From Deltaproteobacteria bacterium (GTDB lineage Bacteria > Desulfobacterota > Desulfobacteria > Desulfobacterales > Desulfatibacillaceae), in NCBI GenBank assembly GCA_019308705.1, contig JAFDHW010000021.1, positions 1-13,347 of the forward strand: a stretch of DNA of 13,347 nucleotides. The letters run 5' to 3'. Positions 7,557 through 13,347 of this stretch are shown piece by piece (position 1 is the first letter of the stretch; each line of letters starts with the position of its first letter). A program made the translations under genes and the position numbers. A model generated the notes under the pieces. That model had not been told where the DNA came from, searched no databases, and saw only the letters and a program-made list of their open reading frames with translations.

Positions 7557-9101
7557 CTAGGGGAAAAAGATGTCCAGTTTCGGGGGATAAGAAAGCTCCC
7601 CGGCCTTGTACTTTTCTATCAGGTTCTGGTTCTTTCCGTTGTCCTTCACCATCACGAGGCTTATGGGACCGTCGTACAGCGGCACCCATTCGCCGGACTT
7701 GCTTGCCAGTTCCTTCAGTCCGACAAACCGGTAGGTGATCGAGAGGTCGCCCTCCGGATATTTCTCCAGCAGGGCCATCCATTCTGCGGCCCCCTTGGTG
7801 GCCTGCAAATGGTCCTGGATGACCTTTTCCGGGTACACGGTGCGGAACCTGCCGTCGACGCTCACCAGGGAATGGGGATACCTTTTCCAGATGGCGTATT
7901 CTCCCCAAGTGAAAGGCAGAATGAGGTTCCCTTCCGCTTGGTTCATGGAAAGGAACTGCATTCCAGCCACCGGGTAAACAGTGGGGTCCACGAACACCTG
8001 GTAATGGGAGGCCCGATAGGTGCGCACGCCCAGATGCGCCTGAAAACCGGCGACAACGGCCAGGACCGTGGCCAACACGTACCAGCTCGGCCGGGTGATG
8101 GCCAGGCGGGGAAATTTTTCGCGCACCTTCCAGATGATGGAAGAAAGGCCGCTAACAAGGTAGGGGGCCGCAGCGATGGCGAAAAACGGGATGTGCCGCT
8201 GGTGCCGGAACGCGGCGTACAGGGTGAGGCCGATACCCACCACTTCCCACCCCTGGTTCTTCCTGCCTTTGAACGCAAAAACCGCAAGGGTCAACAAGGC
8301 CATGATTTTGAAAAAGGGAAACGAAGCGCCCCACAGGGGAACGGGCGCCCACTCGGAGATGGTTCGGGGAACGGACAAGCTGTGGTAGAAGAACCCCAAA
8401 AGCCGCCATCCATAAGGGTTGACAAGCGTGGCGGCCATGGAAAGGCCCAGGATGAGCCACCATTGCTCCAGTCCCCTCACGTTGCGCCTGAATGCCAGCT
8501 TAAAAAAGGTGATCCAGGAAACCACGGCTCCAAGGTATACCAGGCCCATGAGAACCCCGCCGTGGACGTTGACCCAGAAGATGGTCGAAAGAGGCAGGAG
8601 AAAAAGGGCGTTTTTGTCCCGGACGAGCTTCGAGTGGATCACCAGGACAAACAGGCCGAAAAGCACGAAGGAGAACACCTGGGGCCGGACCATGTACCCA
8701 TGCCGGAGGGTGAACGCGGCAAGGAGCATGACCATCGCGAACACCAGGGGTTCGTGGGGCCTGAGCCTGCAAGTGGCCCATAGCATGCCGATCAGTACAA
8801 GGCCGAGGAAAAGCTTGCCAAAAAGAAGTCCCGTACTGCTGAGCCCTGCGAAGGTCCAGTAAAAGAGCAGTTCACAAAGCCACTCGTGGTTGATCCAGGG
8901 CCGCCCCAGGGCGGTGAAGGAATAGGGGTCCACCCGGGCAAGTGCGCCGGTTTCGGCCAGGTGTCTGCCGAACAGCACGTGGCCCCAAAGGTCCGGGTCC
9001 GCCGTCACGTAGGAGAAGAGCTGGAAAGCGGCGGTGAACGCCACCAGCCGTGAAAAGAGGGCGGCAAGTCGCTTGGCCCGAAAAGCGGGATGTTCGTTCA
9101 T
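7557..9101 (-). CDS. Multi-pass membrane protein resembling GT-C glycosyltransferases
   Basis: A 514-residue inner-membrane protein. A first helix (about 14–33) leads into a loop with TADPDLWGH (33–41) and DPYSFTALGRPWINHEWLCELLFYW (58–82). This Asp-containing loop after TM1 is the usual place of the catalytic acidic motif in GT-C glycosyltransferases, which use lipid-linked sugars. Several more helices follow to about 357, with VNVHGG (178–182), NPYGWRL (228–234) and EWAPVPLW (250–257). The C-terminal 150 residues are soluble and carry PFTWGEYAIW (396–405) and VSVDGRFRTVYP (413–424), which fit the same uncharacterised family. I start at the ATG at 9101, with AGGGG upstream; the frame is open further back without support. 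The sugar and acceptor are unknown. Confidence 0.75.
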   Translation of the reverse strand: MNEHPAFRAKRLAALFSRLVAFTAAFQLFSYVTADPDLWGHVLFGRHLAETGALARVDPYSFTALGRPWINHEWLCELLFYWTFAGLSSTGLLFGKLFLGLVLIGMLWATCRLRPHEPLVFAMVMLLAAFTLRHGYMVRPQVFSFVLFGLFVLVIHSKLVRDKNALFLLPLSTIFWVNVHGGVLMGLVYLGAVVSWITFFKLAFRRNVRGLEQWWLILGLSMAATLVNPYGWRLLGFFYHSLSVPRTISEWAPVPLWGASFPFFKIMALLTLAVFAFKGRKNQGWEVVGIGLTLYAAFRHQRHIPFFAIAAAPYLVSGLSSIIWKVREKFPRLAITRPSWYVLATVLAVVAGFQAHLGVRTYRASHYQVFVDPTVYPVAGMQFLSMNQAEGNLILPFTWGEYAIWKRYPHSLVSVDGRFRTVYPEKVIQDHLQATKGAAEWMALLEKYPEGDLSITYRFVGLKELASKSGEWVPLYDGPISLVMVKDNGKNQNLIEKYKAGELSYPPKLDIFFP

Positions 9102-9122
9102 GGAGGCCCCTGATCGAGTTTT

Positions 9123-9143
9123 GGCCGTGTTTTTACCACGGCC
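9123..9143. repeat. Inverted repeat in the divergent intergenic region
   Basis: GGCCGTG (9123–9129) and CACGGCC (9137–9143) form a perfect 7-bp stem around a T-rich 7-base loop, 22 bases upstream of the membrane-protein start. It could be an operator or a hairpin in that gene's 5' leader. No long T-run follows in either direction. Confidence 0.45.
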
Positions 9144-9192
9144 GCGGGCCAAGGAAAAGGCATCGCCACGGAGTTGCGCGGATAACGGCCTC

Positions 9193-9222
9193 TTGACACT
9201 TGTCGATTTCCCGGAACATAAC
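9193..9222 (+). promoter_or_regulatory. Predicted sigma-70-type promoter of the aldolase operon
   Basis: A perfect TTGACA (9193–9198) is followed after 18 bases by CATAAC (9217–9222), a 4/6 match to the −10 box. The region downstream is AT-rich and leads to a strong ribosome-binding site AAGGAGG at 9257–9263, five bases before the aldolase ATG. Confidence 0.6.
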
Positions 9223-9268
9223 ACAAACTAGAAAGAAAACCTCAACGTACACCCACAAGGAGGCGCAC

Positions 9269-10060
9269 ATGGACTGGGGAATGGAAAACCGGCTCGCGCA
9301 ATTGTTTTCTCCCGAAGGACGGACGCAGTTTCTGCCCATAGACCACGGGTATTTCCAGGGTCCTACCCGGTGCCTGGAACGGCCCGGAGAGACCGTGGCC
9401 CCGCTCATGGACTATTGCGACGCCTTGTTCGTGACCCGCGGCGCGCTCCGTTCCTGCATTCCCCCGCGCAATTCCAAGCCCATCGTGCTGCGGGTCTCCG
9501 GCGGGGTTTCCGTGATCGGCGACGACCTTTCCAACGAAGAGATAACCACGTCCCTTGAAGAGGCCATCCGGCTGAACGCCTCGGCCCTGGGCGTGTCCGT
9601 CTTCGTGGGGGCCAAATACGAGCATCGGTCCCTCATGAACCTGGCTAACCTGGTGGACGAGGCTGAGCGCTACGGCATCCCGGTCATGGCGGTCACCGCC
9701 GTGGGCAAGGAACTGGAAAAGCGCGACGCCCGCTACCTGGCCTTGGCATCCCGCATCGCCGCGGAGCTTGGCGCGCGGGTGGTCAAGACCTACTGGTGCG
9801 AAAACTTCGAAAAGGTGGCCAACGGCTGCCCGGTGCCCGTAATCATGGCCGGCGGTCCCCGCACGGAAACGGACAAGGAAGTCCTGGAGTTCGTGCACGA
9901 CGGCATGCAAAAGGGCGCCGTGGGCGTGAATCTGGGCCGGAACATCTGGCAGAACAAGGCTCCCGTGGCCATGGCCAGGGCGATCCGGTCCATCATCCAC
10001 GACCGCGCCGACGTGGCCGAGGCGTGGGACATGTACCAGGAGCTTTCCCAACCGGCATAA
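9269..10060 (+). CDS. LsrF-like class I (DeoC/FbaB-type) aldolase or thiolase
   Basis: A 263-residue TIM-barrel Schiff-base enzyme. The opening DWGMENRL (2–9), then PIDHGYFQGPT (23–33), TRGALRS (56–62), VLRVSGG (73–79), EYGIPVMAVTAVGKE-like residues (about 133–148), VVKTYW (171–176), AGGPRTETDKE (194–204) and GVNLGRNIWQ (219–228) line up with E. coli LsrF. LsrF splits the phosphorylated autoinducer-2 product into DHAP and acetyl-CoA. Lys173 aligns with the Schiff-base Lys203 of LsrF. It lacks about 28 residues of the E. coli N-terminus; the ATG at 9269 has an excellent AAGGAGG, so this length is probably natural. No other lsr gene is visible. A zinc dehydrogenase follows nine bases later, suggesting a different sugar or polyol pathway. 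The true substrate is unknown. Confidence 0.82.
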   Translation: MDWGMENRLAQLFSPEGRTQFLPIDHGYFQGPTRCLERPGETVAPLMDYCDALFVTRGALRSCIPPRNSKPIVLRVSGGVSVIGDDLSNEEITTSLEEAIRLNASALGVSVFVGAKYEHRSLMNLANLVDEAERYGIPVMAVTAVGKELEKRDARYLALASRIAAELGARVVKTYWCENFEKVANGCPVPVIMAGGPRTETDKEVLEFVHDGMQKGAVGVNLGRNIWQNKAPVAMARAIRSIIHDRADVAEAWDMYQELSQPA

Positions 10061-10069
10061 GACGGCGCC

Positions 10070-11092
10070 ATGCGGGTCGCAAAGTACTACAACAACGCCG
10101 ACGTGCGGGTGGAGGAGATGCCCGTGCCCGAAATCGGGCCGCGGGAACTGCTGGTCAAGGTCATGGCCAGCGGCATCTGCGGGTCCGACGTCATGGAGTG
10201 GTACCGCATCAAGAAGGCTCCTCTGGTCCTGGGCCACGAGATCGCAGGCGAAATTGCGGAAACGGGGGAAAAAGTCACCGCCTATTCCCCGGGTGACAGG
10301 GTGTTCGTCTCCCACCACGTGCCCTGCGGCGCGTGCCGCTATTGCCTGGCGGGGCAGGAAACCGTGTGCGACACCCTGCGCTCCACAAATTTCGACCCGG
10401 GCGGGTTCGCCGAATTCCTCCGGGTGCCGGAAATCAACGTGGGGCCAGGGGTTTTCAAGATCCCGGACAACGTGAGCTTCGAGGACGGCACCTTCATCGA
10501 GCCTTTGGCCTGCGCGCTCAGGGGCCAGCGGGCCGCGGGGGTAAGACCCGGAGAGACCGTGCTGGTCCTGGGAGCGGGCATTTCCGGAATGTTGCACGTG
10601 GAGCTGGCCAAGAACCTGGGCGCGGGCCTTGTTCTTGCCACGGACCTGCACCCGTTCCGCCTGGAAATGGCCAGGGCGCACGGGGCCATGGGCTTCGACG
10701 CCCGCGAAGACGTTCCCGCACGGGTGCGCGAGGCCAACCACGGCCGGGGCGCGGATCTGGTGATCATCTGCACGAGCGCGGCCCCGGCCTTTGCCCAGGC
10801 CATGGACTCCGTGAACCGGGGCGGCCGGGTGCTGTGGTTCGCGCCGTCCATGCCCGGTGAAACCTTTCCCCTGGACGTGTTCTCCATGTGGAAGGAGGGA
10901 TTTTCCCTGATTCCTTCCTACGGCGCGGCGCCCAGGGACATCCAGGCGTCCATCGAACTCCTGGAAGCCGGGCGCCTTGACGTGCATTCCATGATCACCC
11001 ACCGACTGCCGCTTTCCGAAACCGCCAAGGGGTTTTCACTGGTGGCCTCGGCGGGCGAGTCCATGAAGGTGATCATCTTCCCTCAGGAGTAG
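10070..11092 (+). CDS. Zinc-dependent medium-chain dehydrogenase (sorbitol/threonine dehydrogenase type)
   Basis: A 340-residue cytoplasmic MDR-family alcohol/polyol dehydrogenase. Catalytic zinc ligands are visible in GICGSD (Cys37), GHE (His56, Glu57) and IEPLACAL (Glu144). The structural zinc site has four Cys at 86, 89, 92 and 100 in the CGACRYC…C pattern. The Rossmann motif is LGAGISG (167–173), and Asp192 at the end of the second strand suggests NAD rather than NADP. These features resemble sorbitol, threonine and butanediol dehydrogenases. The gene begins nine bases after the LsrF-like gene, with only a weak ribosome-binding site, so it is likely coupled to it. The two may act in sequence on a hydroxyketone or polyol. 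The substrate cannot be read from sequence. Confidence 0.87.
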   Translation: MRVAKYYNNADVRVEEMPVPEIGPRELLVKVMASGICGSDVMEWYRIKKAPLVLGHEIAGEIAETGEKVTAYSPGDRVFVSHHVPCGACRYCLAGQETVCDTLRSTNFDPGGFAEFLRVPEINVGPGVFKIPDNVSFEDGTFIEPLACALRGQRAAGVRPGETVLVLGAGISGMLHVELAKNLGAGLVLATDLHPFRLEMARAHGAMGFDAREDVPARVREANHGRGADLVIICTSAAPAFAQAMDSVNRGGRVLWFAPSMPGETFPLDVFSMWKEGFSLIPSYGAAPRDIQASIELLEAGRLDVHSMITHRLPLSETAKGFSLVASAGESMKVIIFPQE

Positions 11093-11096
11093 CCGC

Positions 11097-11393
11097 ATGG
11101 AGCCCGGGGACATCCTGCGCGAGTTGCGCAAGCTCGCCGAAAGCCAGGGCGTGGCCGTGCGGGAGAGGGCGCTTGGCCCCGCGCCCGTGCGGGTGCGAAG
11201 CGGCCTGTGCAAGGTCCAGGGCGAACCCCTGGTGGTCCTGGACCGCAAGATTCCGGTGCAGGAGAAGATCGCGGTCCTGGCCGAAGCCCTGAATCAGATC
11301 ATCACCGAGGATATGTACGTGATTCCTGCGATCCGGGAAATCCTGGAAGCCCATAAGCCTGCGGACAGCTCCAACCCGGAAAACGCCGCCTGA
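11097..11393 (+). CDS. Small uncharacterised protein (98 aa)
   Basis: I do not recognise a named family. The ATG at 11097 has AGGAG seven bases upstream, inside the end of the dehydrogenase gene, and only four bases separate the two genes, so this is the third gene of the operon. The protein is soluble, with no signal peptide or membrane helix. An N-terminal helix (DILRELRKLAESQG) is followed by a central VRVRSGLCKVQGEPLVVLDRK region that looks like two beta strands. A helical C-terminal part follows, with KIAVLAEALNQI and MYVIPAIREILEAH, then a polar tail. Similar short proteins with the pattern GLCxxxGxxxVVLDR occur, as far as I remember, in other deltaproteobacteria without known function. 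It lacks zinc ligands or catalytic signatures. Confidence 0.75.
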   Translation: MEPGDILRELRKLAESQGVAVRERALGPAPVRVRSGLCKVQGEPLVVLDRKIPVQEKIAVLAEALNQIITEDMYVIPAIREILEAHKPADSSNPENAA

Positions 11394-11410
11394 GCCATTT
11401 CGCGGCGTTT
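11381..11410 (+). terminator. Hairpin at the end of the aldolase operon, possible weak terminator
   Basis: AAACGCCGC (11381–11389) and GCGGCGTTT (11402–11410) form a perfect 9-bp stem with a 12-base loop that contains the stop codon of the small protein gene. No proper T-run follows (ACCCTTCATAAATTTT), so termination would be weak or would need Rho. It may instead protect the mRNA 3' end. Confidence 0.45.
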
Positions 11411-11547
11411 ACCCTTCATAAATTTTCCGAAATCCAAAAATCGACCCTTTTTCGCACGCGCCTCGGTCCTCGGTGACCCGCTCGCAGGCGGAGGAGAGAG
11501 ATCCCAGCGTGGTCGTCCCTTGAAGCATCTTGAGGGAGCTTAAAAAG

Positions 11548-11576
11548 TTTACATAATATATATTATCGGACATTAT
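11548..11576 (+). promoter_or_regulatory. Predicted promoter upstream of xseA
   Basis: TTTACA (11548–11553, 5/6 to consensus) is followed after exactly 17 bases by CATTAT (11571–11576, 4/6). It lies in a sharply AT-rich patch within GC-rich DNA and is directed toward xseA–xseB. Confidence 0.55.
11553..11566. promoter_or_regulatory. Perfect 14-bp AT palindrome, possible operator
   Basis: ATAATATATATTAT is identical to its own reverse complement and lies between the predicted −35 and −10 boxes, where a bound dimer would block RNA polymerase. It overlaps a tandem 10-base repeat (TATTATCGGA then CATTATCGAA, 11561–11580). The sequence faintly resembles Fur/PerR-type boxes, but the regulator is unknown. 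Confidence 0.45.
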
Positions 11577-11700
11577 CGAAATGAACCGAGGCCCAAGTGG
11601 GCCGGATGCGGCTGGTTTTCCGGGTCAGGCGTTGATGCCGTGCCCAAAAAGTGCTAATCAGTCAAATTCGGCCCCTGCCCGGGGGGTTCGGTTTTCCAGC

Positions 11701-11723
11701 GGGCCGGTTTCTCCGGCCCTTTT
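11701..11723 (+). terminator. Terminator-like hairpin 25 bases before xseA
   Basis: GGGCCGG (11701–11707) pairs perfectly with CCGGCCC (11713–11719) around the loop TTTCT and is followed by TTTT (11720–11723). Its place between the predicted promoter and the xseA start suggests transcription attenuation, or the 3' end of a short RNA made from the same promoter. Confidence 0.65.
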
Positions 11724-11748
11724 CATTTGCATGCCGCCTGGAGCCTCC

Positions 11749-13110
11749 ATGCCGGTTTTGGATCCTCCCCAGGTTGTTCGAAAGATCCATACGGTCGGCG
11801 AACTGACCCTGCTCATCCGCCAGAGACTGGAGAAAACCTTCCCTTATGTGTGGGTCACCGGCGAAATCTCCGACTTGCGGGTCCCCGTGTCCGGCCACGC
11901 CTACTTCACCCTCAAGGACGCGGACGCCCTCATCCGGTGCGTCATGTTCAAAGGCCAGGCCCAAAAGCAGAAATTCGTGGTGGAAAACGGCATGCACCTC
12001 ATCGCCCTGGGCCGCGTGAGCGTGTACGAGGCCCGTGGCGAATACCAGCTCGTGGTGGAACACCTGGAGCCCGCTGGCATGGGAGCCCTGGCCCTGGCCT
12101 TTGAAAACCTGCGGAAAAAGCTGGCCAAAGAAGGCCTTTTCAACGAGGACAGAAAAAAGCCCCTGCCGTACCTCCCGCGGCGGATCGCGGTGATAACGTC
12201 CCCTACCGGCGCGGCTGTGCGCGACATCCTCCATGTTTTGGACAAACGTTTTCCCGGCCGGGGCGTGCTGGTTGTTCCGGTGCGGGTCCAGGGCGCCGAA
12301 GCCCCTTCCCAGATCGTGGAAGCCTTGGAACTGGTGAACGAGCGCGGCCTTGGGGACGTCATCATCCTGGCGCGCGGCGGCGGGTCCCTGGAGGACCTGG
12401 CCGCGTTCAACGACGAAGGCGTGGCCCGGGCCGTGTGCGCATCGCGCATTCCCGTGGTTTCCGCGGTGGGCCATGAAACGGACTTCACCATCGCGGACTT
12501 TTGCGCGGACATGCGCGCGCCTACACCTTCCGCAGCCGCCCAGATGGTGGTTCCCAACCGGGAGGCGCTGGCGGAGGCCATCGGCTCGCTCAGGTCCCGC
12601 CTGGCCCAATGCCTGGAGCGGTCTCTGGCTCGCCGCCGCGAGCGGTTCGAGGAAATTTCCCGCAGGCTGGTTGGCCCGGTCCGGCGCATGGAAACTCACG
12701 CCCAGCGGGTGGACGACCTTTCCGGCCGTCTTACCTTGTCCATGAACCGCTCCCTTTTCTACAGGAAACAGCGGGTAAAGTGGTTGGTTGAGCGCCTGGA
12801 GGCCGTGTCGCCACAGGCTCAGGTCGAAAACCTTAAAGCATCGGTTGAAGAAGATGCCCGCCGGCTTTTTCGGGGAATGCAGACGGTTCTCGCACGGGAC
12901 GCCGCACGCGTGGATCATGCAAGGGACCGCTTGTCCGCCCTCTCCCCCCTAGCCGTGCTGGCACGGGGCTACAGCATCACCCGCGACCCAGATACCAAGG
13001 CCGTGCTCACCCGCGCGGACCAGGTCCCGGCGCATTCCAGGGTCCAGGTGCTCCTGCACAAGGGTGAACTGTTGTGCAGGGTGGAATCCTCCCAAGGAGA
13101 AAGCAAATGA
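11749..13110 (+). CDS. xseA: Exodeoxyribonuclease VII large subunit
   Basis: The catalytic subunit of exonuclease VII, which degrades single-stranded DNA to oligonucleotides in both directions and serves repair and recombination with XseB. It is 453 residues, the usual length. An N-terminal OB-fold (about 14–108) has HTVGELTLLIRQRLE, YVWVTGEISDLR and GHAYFTLKD. The catalytic region includes IAVITSPTGAAVRDI (146–160), ARGGGSLEDLAAFNDE (208–223) and AVGHETDFTIADFCADMRAPTPSAAA (239–264). A long Arg/Glu-rich coiled coil (about 270–395) follows, then the C-terminal LARGYSI (404–410). I chose the ATG at 11749 because GGAG stands five bases upstream and homologues begin near here; ATG codons at 11731 and 11581 are in frame but less likely. 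It overlaps xseB by four bases. Confidence 0.95.
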   Translation: MPVLDPPQVVRKIHTVGELTLLIRQRLEKTFPYVWVTGEISDLRVPVSGHAYFTLKDADALIRCVMFKGQAQKQKFVVENGMHLIALGRVSVYEARGEYQLVVEHLEPAGMGALALAFENLRKKLAKEGLFNEDRKKPLPYLPRRIAVITSPTGAAVRDILHVLDKRFPGRGVLVVPVRVQGAEAPSQIVEALELVNERGLGDVIILARGGGSLEDLAAFNDEGVARAVCASRIPVVSAVGHETDFTIADFCADMRAPTPSAAAQMVVPNREALAEAIGSLRSRLAQCLERSLARRRERFEEISRRLVGPVRRMETHAQRVDDLSGRLTLSMNRSLFYRKQRVKWLVERLEAVSPQAQVENLKASVEEDARRLFRGMQTVLARDAARVDHARDRLSALSPLAVLARGYSITRDPDTKAVLTRADQVPAHSRVQVLLHKGELLCRVESSQGESK

Positions 13111-13347
13111 AGGAGCTCACCTTTGAACAGGCCATGGAAAAGCTCCAGTCCATTGTCGCGGAAATGGAACAGGGCGACCTTCCATTGGAATCCGCTCTCT
13201 CCCGGTTCGAGGAAGGCATGAAACTTTCCCGGTTTCTTGCGGCCAAGCTCGACGAGGTACAGAAAAAGGTCGCCATTCTCATGCGGGAATCCGACGGAGA
13301 GCTCCGGGAGGAGCCCTTTGAGCAGGAAGATTCCGGGGAGGCGCAAT
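13107..13347 (+). CDS. xseB: Exodeoxyribonuclease VII small subunit (3' end at window edge)
   Basis: The small regulatory subunit that binds XseA in several copies. The 80 visible residues start MKELTFEQAMEKLQSIV and include MEQGDLPLESALSRFEEGMKLS, the family signature of two helices. The acidic tail EEPFEQEDSGEAQ follows. XseB proteins are usually 70–85 residues, so the gene is nearly complete. The last bases read CAAT; if the next are GA, the stop follows at once, possibly overlapping the next ATG. The start ATG overlaps the xseA stop (ATGA) and has AAGGAG at 13093–13098, so the two subunits are translationally coupled, which would suit a fixed subunit ratio. Confidence 0.94.
   Translation, partial: MKELTFEQAMEKLQSIVAEMEQGDLPLESALSRFEEGMKLSRFLAAKLDEVQKKVAILMRESDGELREEPFEQEDSGEAQ

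Larger units (their letters stand above)
11394..11748 (+). other. 355-bp gene-free region and candidate leader RNA upstream of xseA
   Basis: The first part (11411–11540) holds no recognisable gene; it includes a tandem 7-base repeat CCTCGGT at 11461–11474. From 11541 an AT-rich island contains a promoter-like pair and a perfect palindrome. A transcript starting near 11583 would run about 140 bases through several GC-rich hairpins to a terminator-like hairpin at 11701–11723, just before xseA. One hairpin is GGCCC AAGT GGGCC (11590–11603). An open frame from 11581 runs in phase into xseA, but its composition is unlike XseA and it lacks a ribosome-binding site, so I treat it as untranslated. I matched it to no known riboswitch or small RNA. 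Confidence 0.5.

Noticed and set aside
9242..11002. A 586-codon open frame on the minus strand opposite the aldolase and dehydrogenase genes
   Set aside because: The plus strand carries two well-supported enzymes with proper motifs and ribosome-binding sites; the minus frame is a codon-bias shadow.
11701..11723. T-loop-like GGTTCG near 11686–11692 as part of a tRNA
   Set aside because: No acceptor stem, anticodon arm or CCA can be formed around it; the adjacent hairpin is better explained as a terminator.
11581..11748. In-frame N-terminal extension of XseA from the ATG at 11581
   Set aside because: No ribosome-binding site, residues unlike XseA, and it would require translating through the terminator-like hairpin. 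The ATG at 11749 has GGAG at good spacing.
1..13347. Mobile element, CRISPR array or defence system
   Set aside because: No transposase, integrase, terminal repeats, spaced direct repeats or nuclease/toxin genes are visible, and composition is even apart from AT-rich promoter regions.

Overview
The window is a 13.3 kb piece of a GC-rich bacterial chromosome. It is densely packed with housekeeping genes and shows no mobile element, tRNA, rRNA or CRISPR array. GC-rich third positions, a cmk–rpsA pair, xseA–xseB, a plant-type DapB and a YciO-type protein point to a Gram-negative bacterium. A Desulfobacterota ('deltaproteobacterial') lineage is my best guess, but it is inferred from gene style, not proven.

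Layout from left to right. (1) Minus strand, 1–2710: dapB (lysine/meso-diaminopimelate synthesis) reads into a periplasmic peptide-binding protein of the YejA type, then into the first codons of a YejB-like permease cut by the window edge. This looks like one operon. (2) Plus strand, 2910–6877: hisC, cmk whose start overlaps the hisC stop, then rpsA with its own promoter and a strong intrinsic terminator. Ribosomal protein S1 here has six S1 domains plus an unusual Glu/Ala-rich acidic C-terminal tail. (3) Minus strand, 6910–9101: a GT-C-like multi-pass membrane protein followed by a YciO/YrdC-family protein. (4) Plus strand, 9269–11393: a three-gene unit with a consensus-like promoter, encoding an LsrF-like class I aldolase/thiolase, a zinc-dependent medium-chain dehydrogenase and a 98-residue uncharacterised protein. 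(5) Plus strand, 11394–13347: a 355-bp gene-free region holding an AT-rich promoter-like island, a perfect 14-bp palindrome and a terminator-like hairpin, then xseA and almost all of xseB (exonuclease VII).

Most of the window is core metabolism and information processing. The parts that deserve attention are the LsrF-like/dehydrogenase/small-protein cassette, which has no lsr genes around it; the structured leader of xseA, which could be an attenuator or small RNA; the plant-type DapB joined to a peptide importer; and the acidic tail of S1. I saw no clear defence system or other wholly new machinery. The cassette and the xseA leader are the best candidates for undescribed biology.
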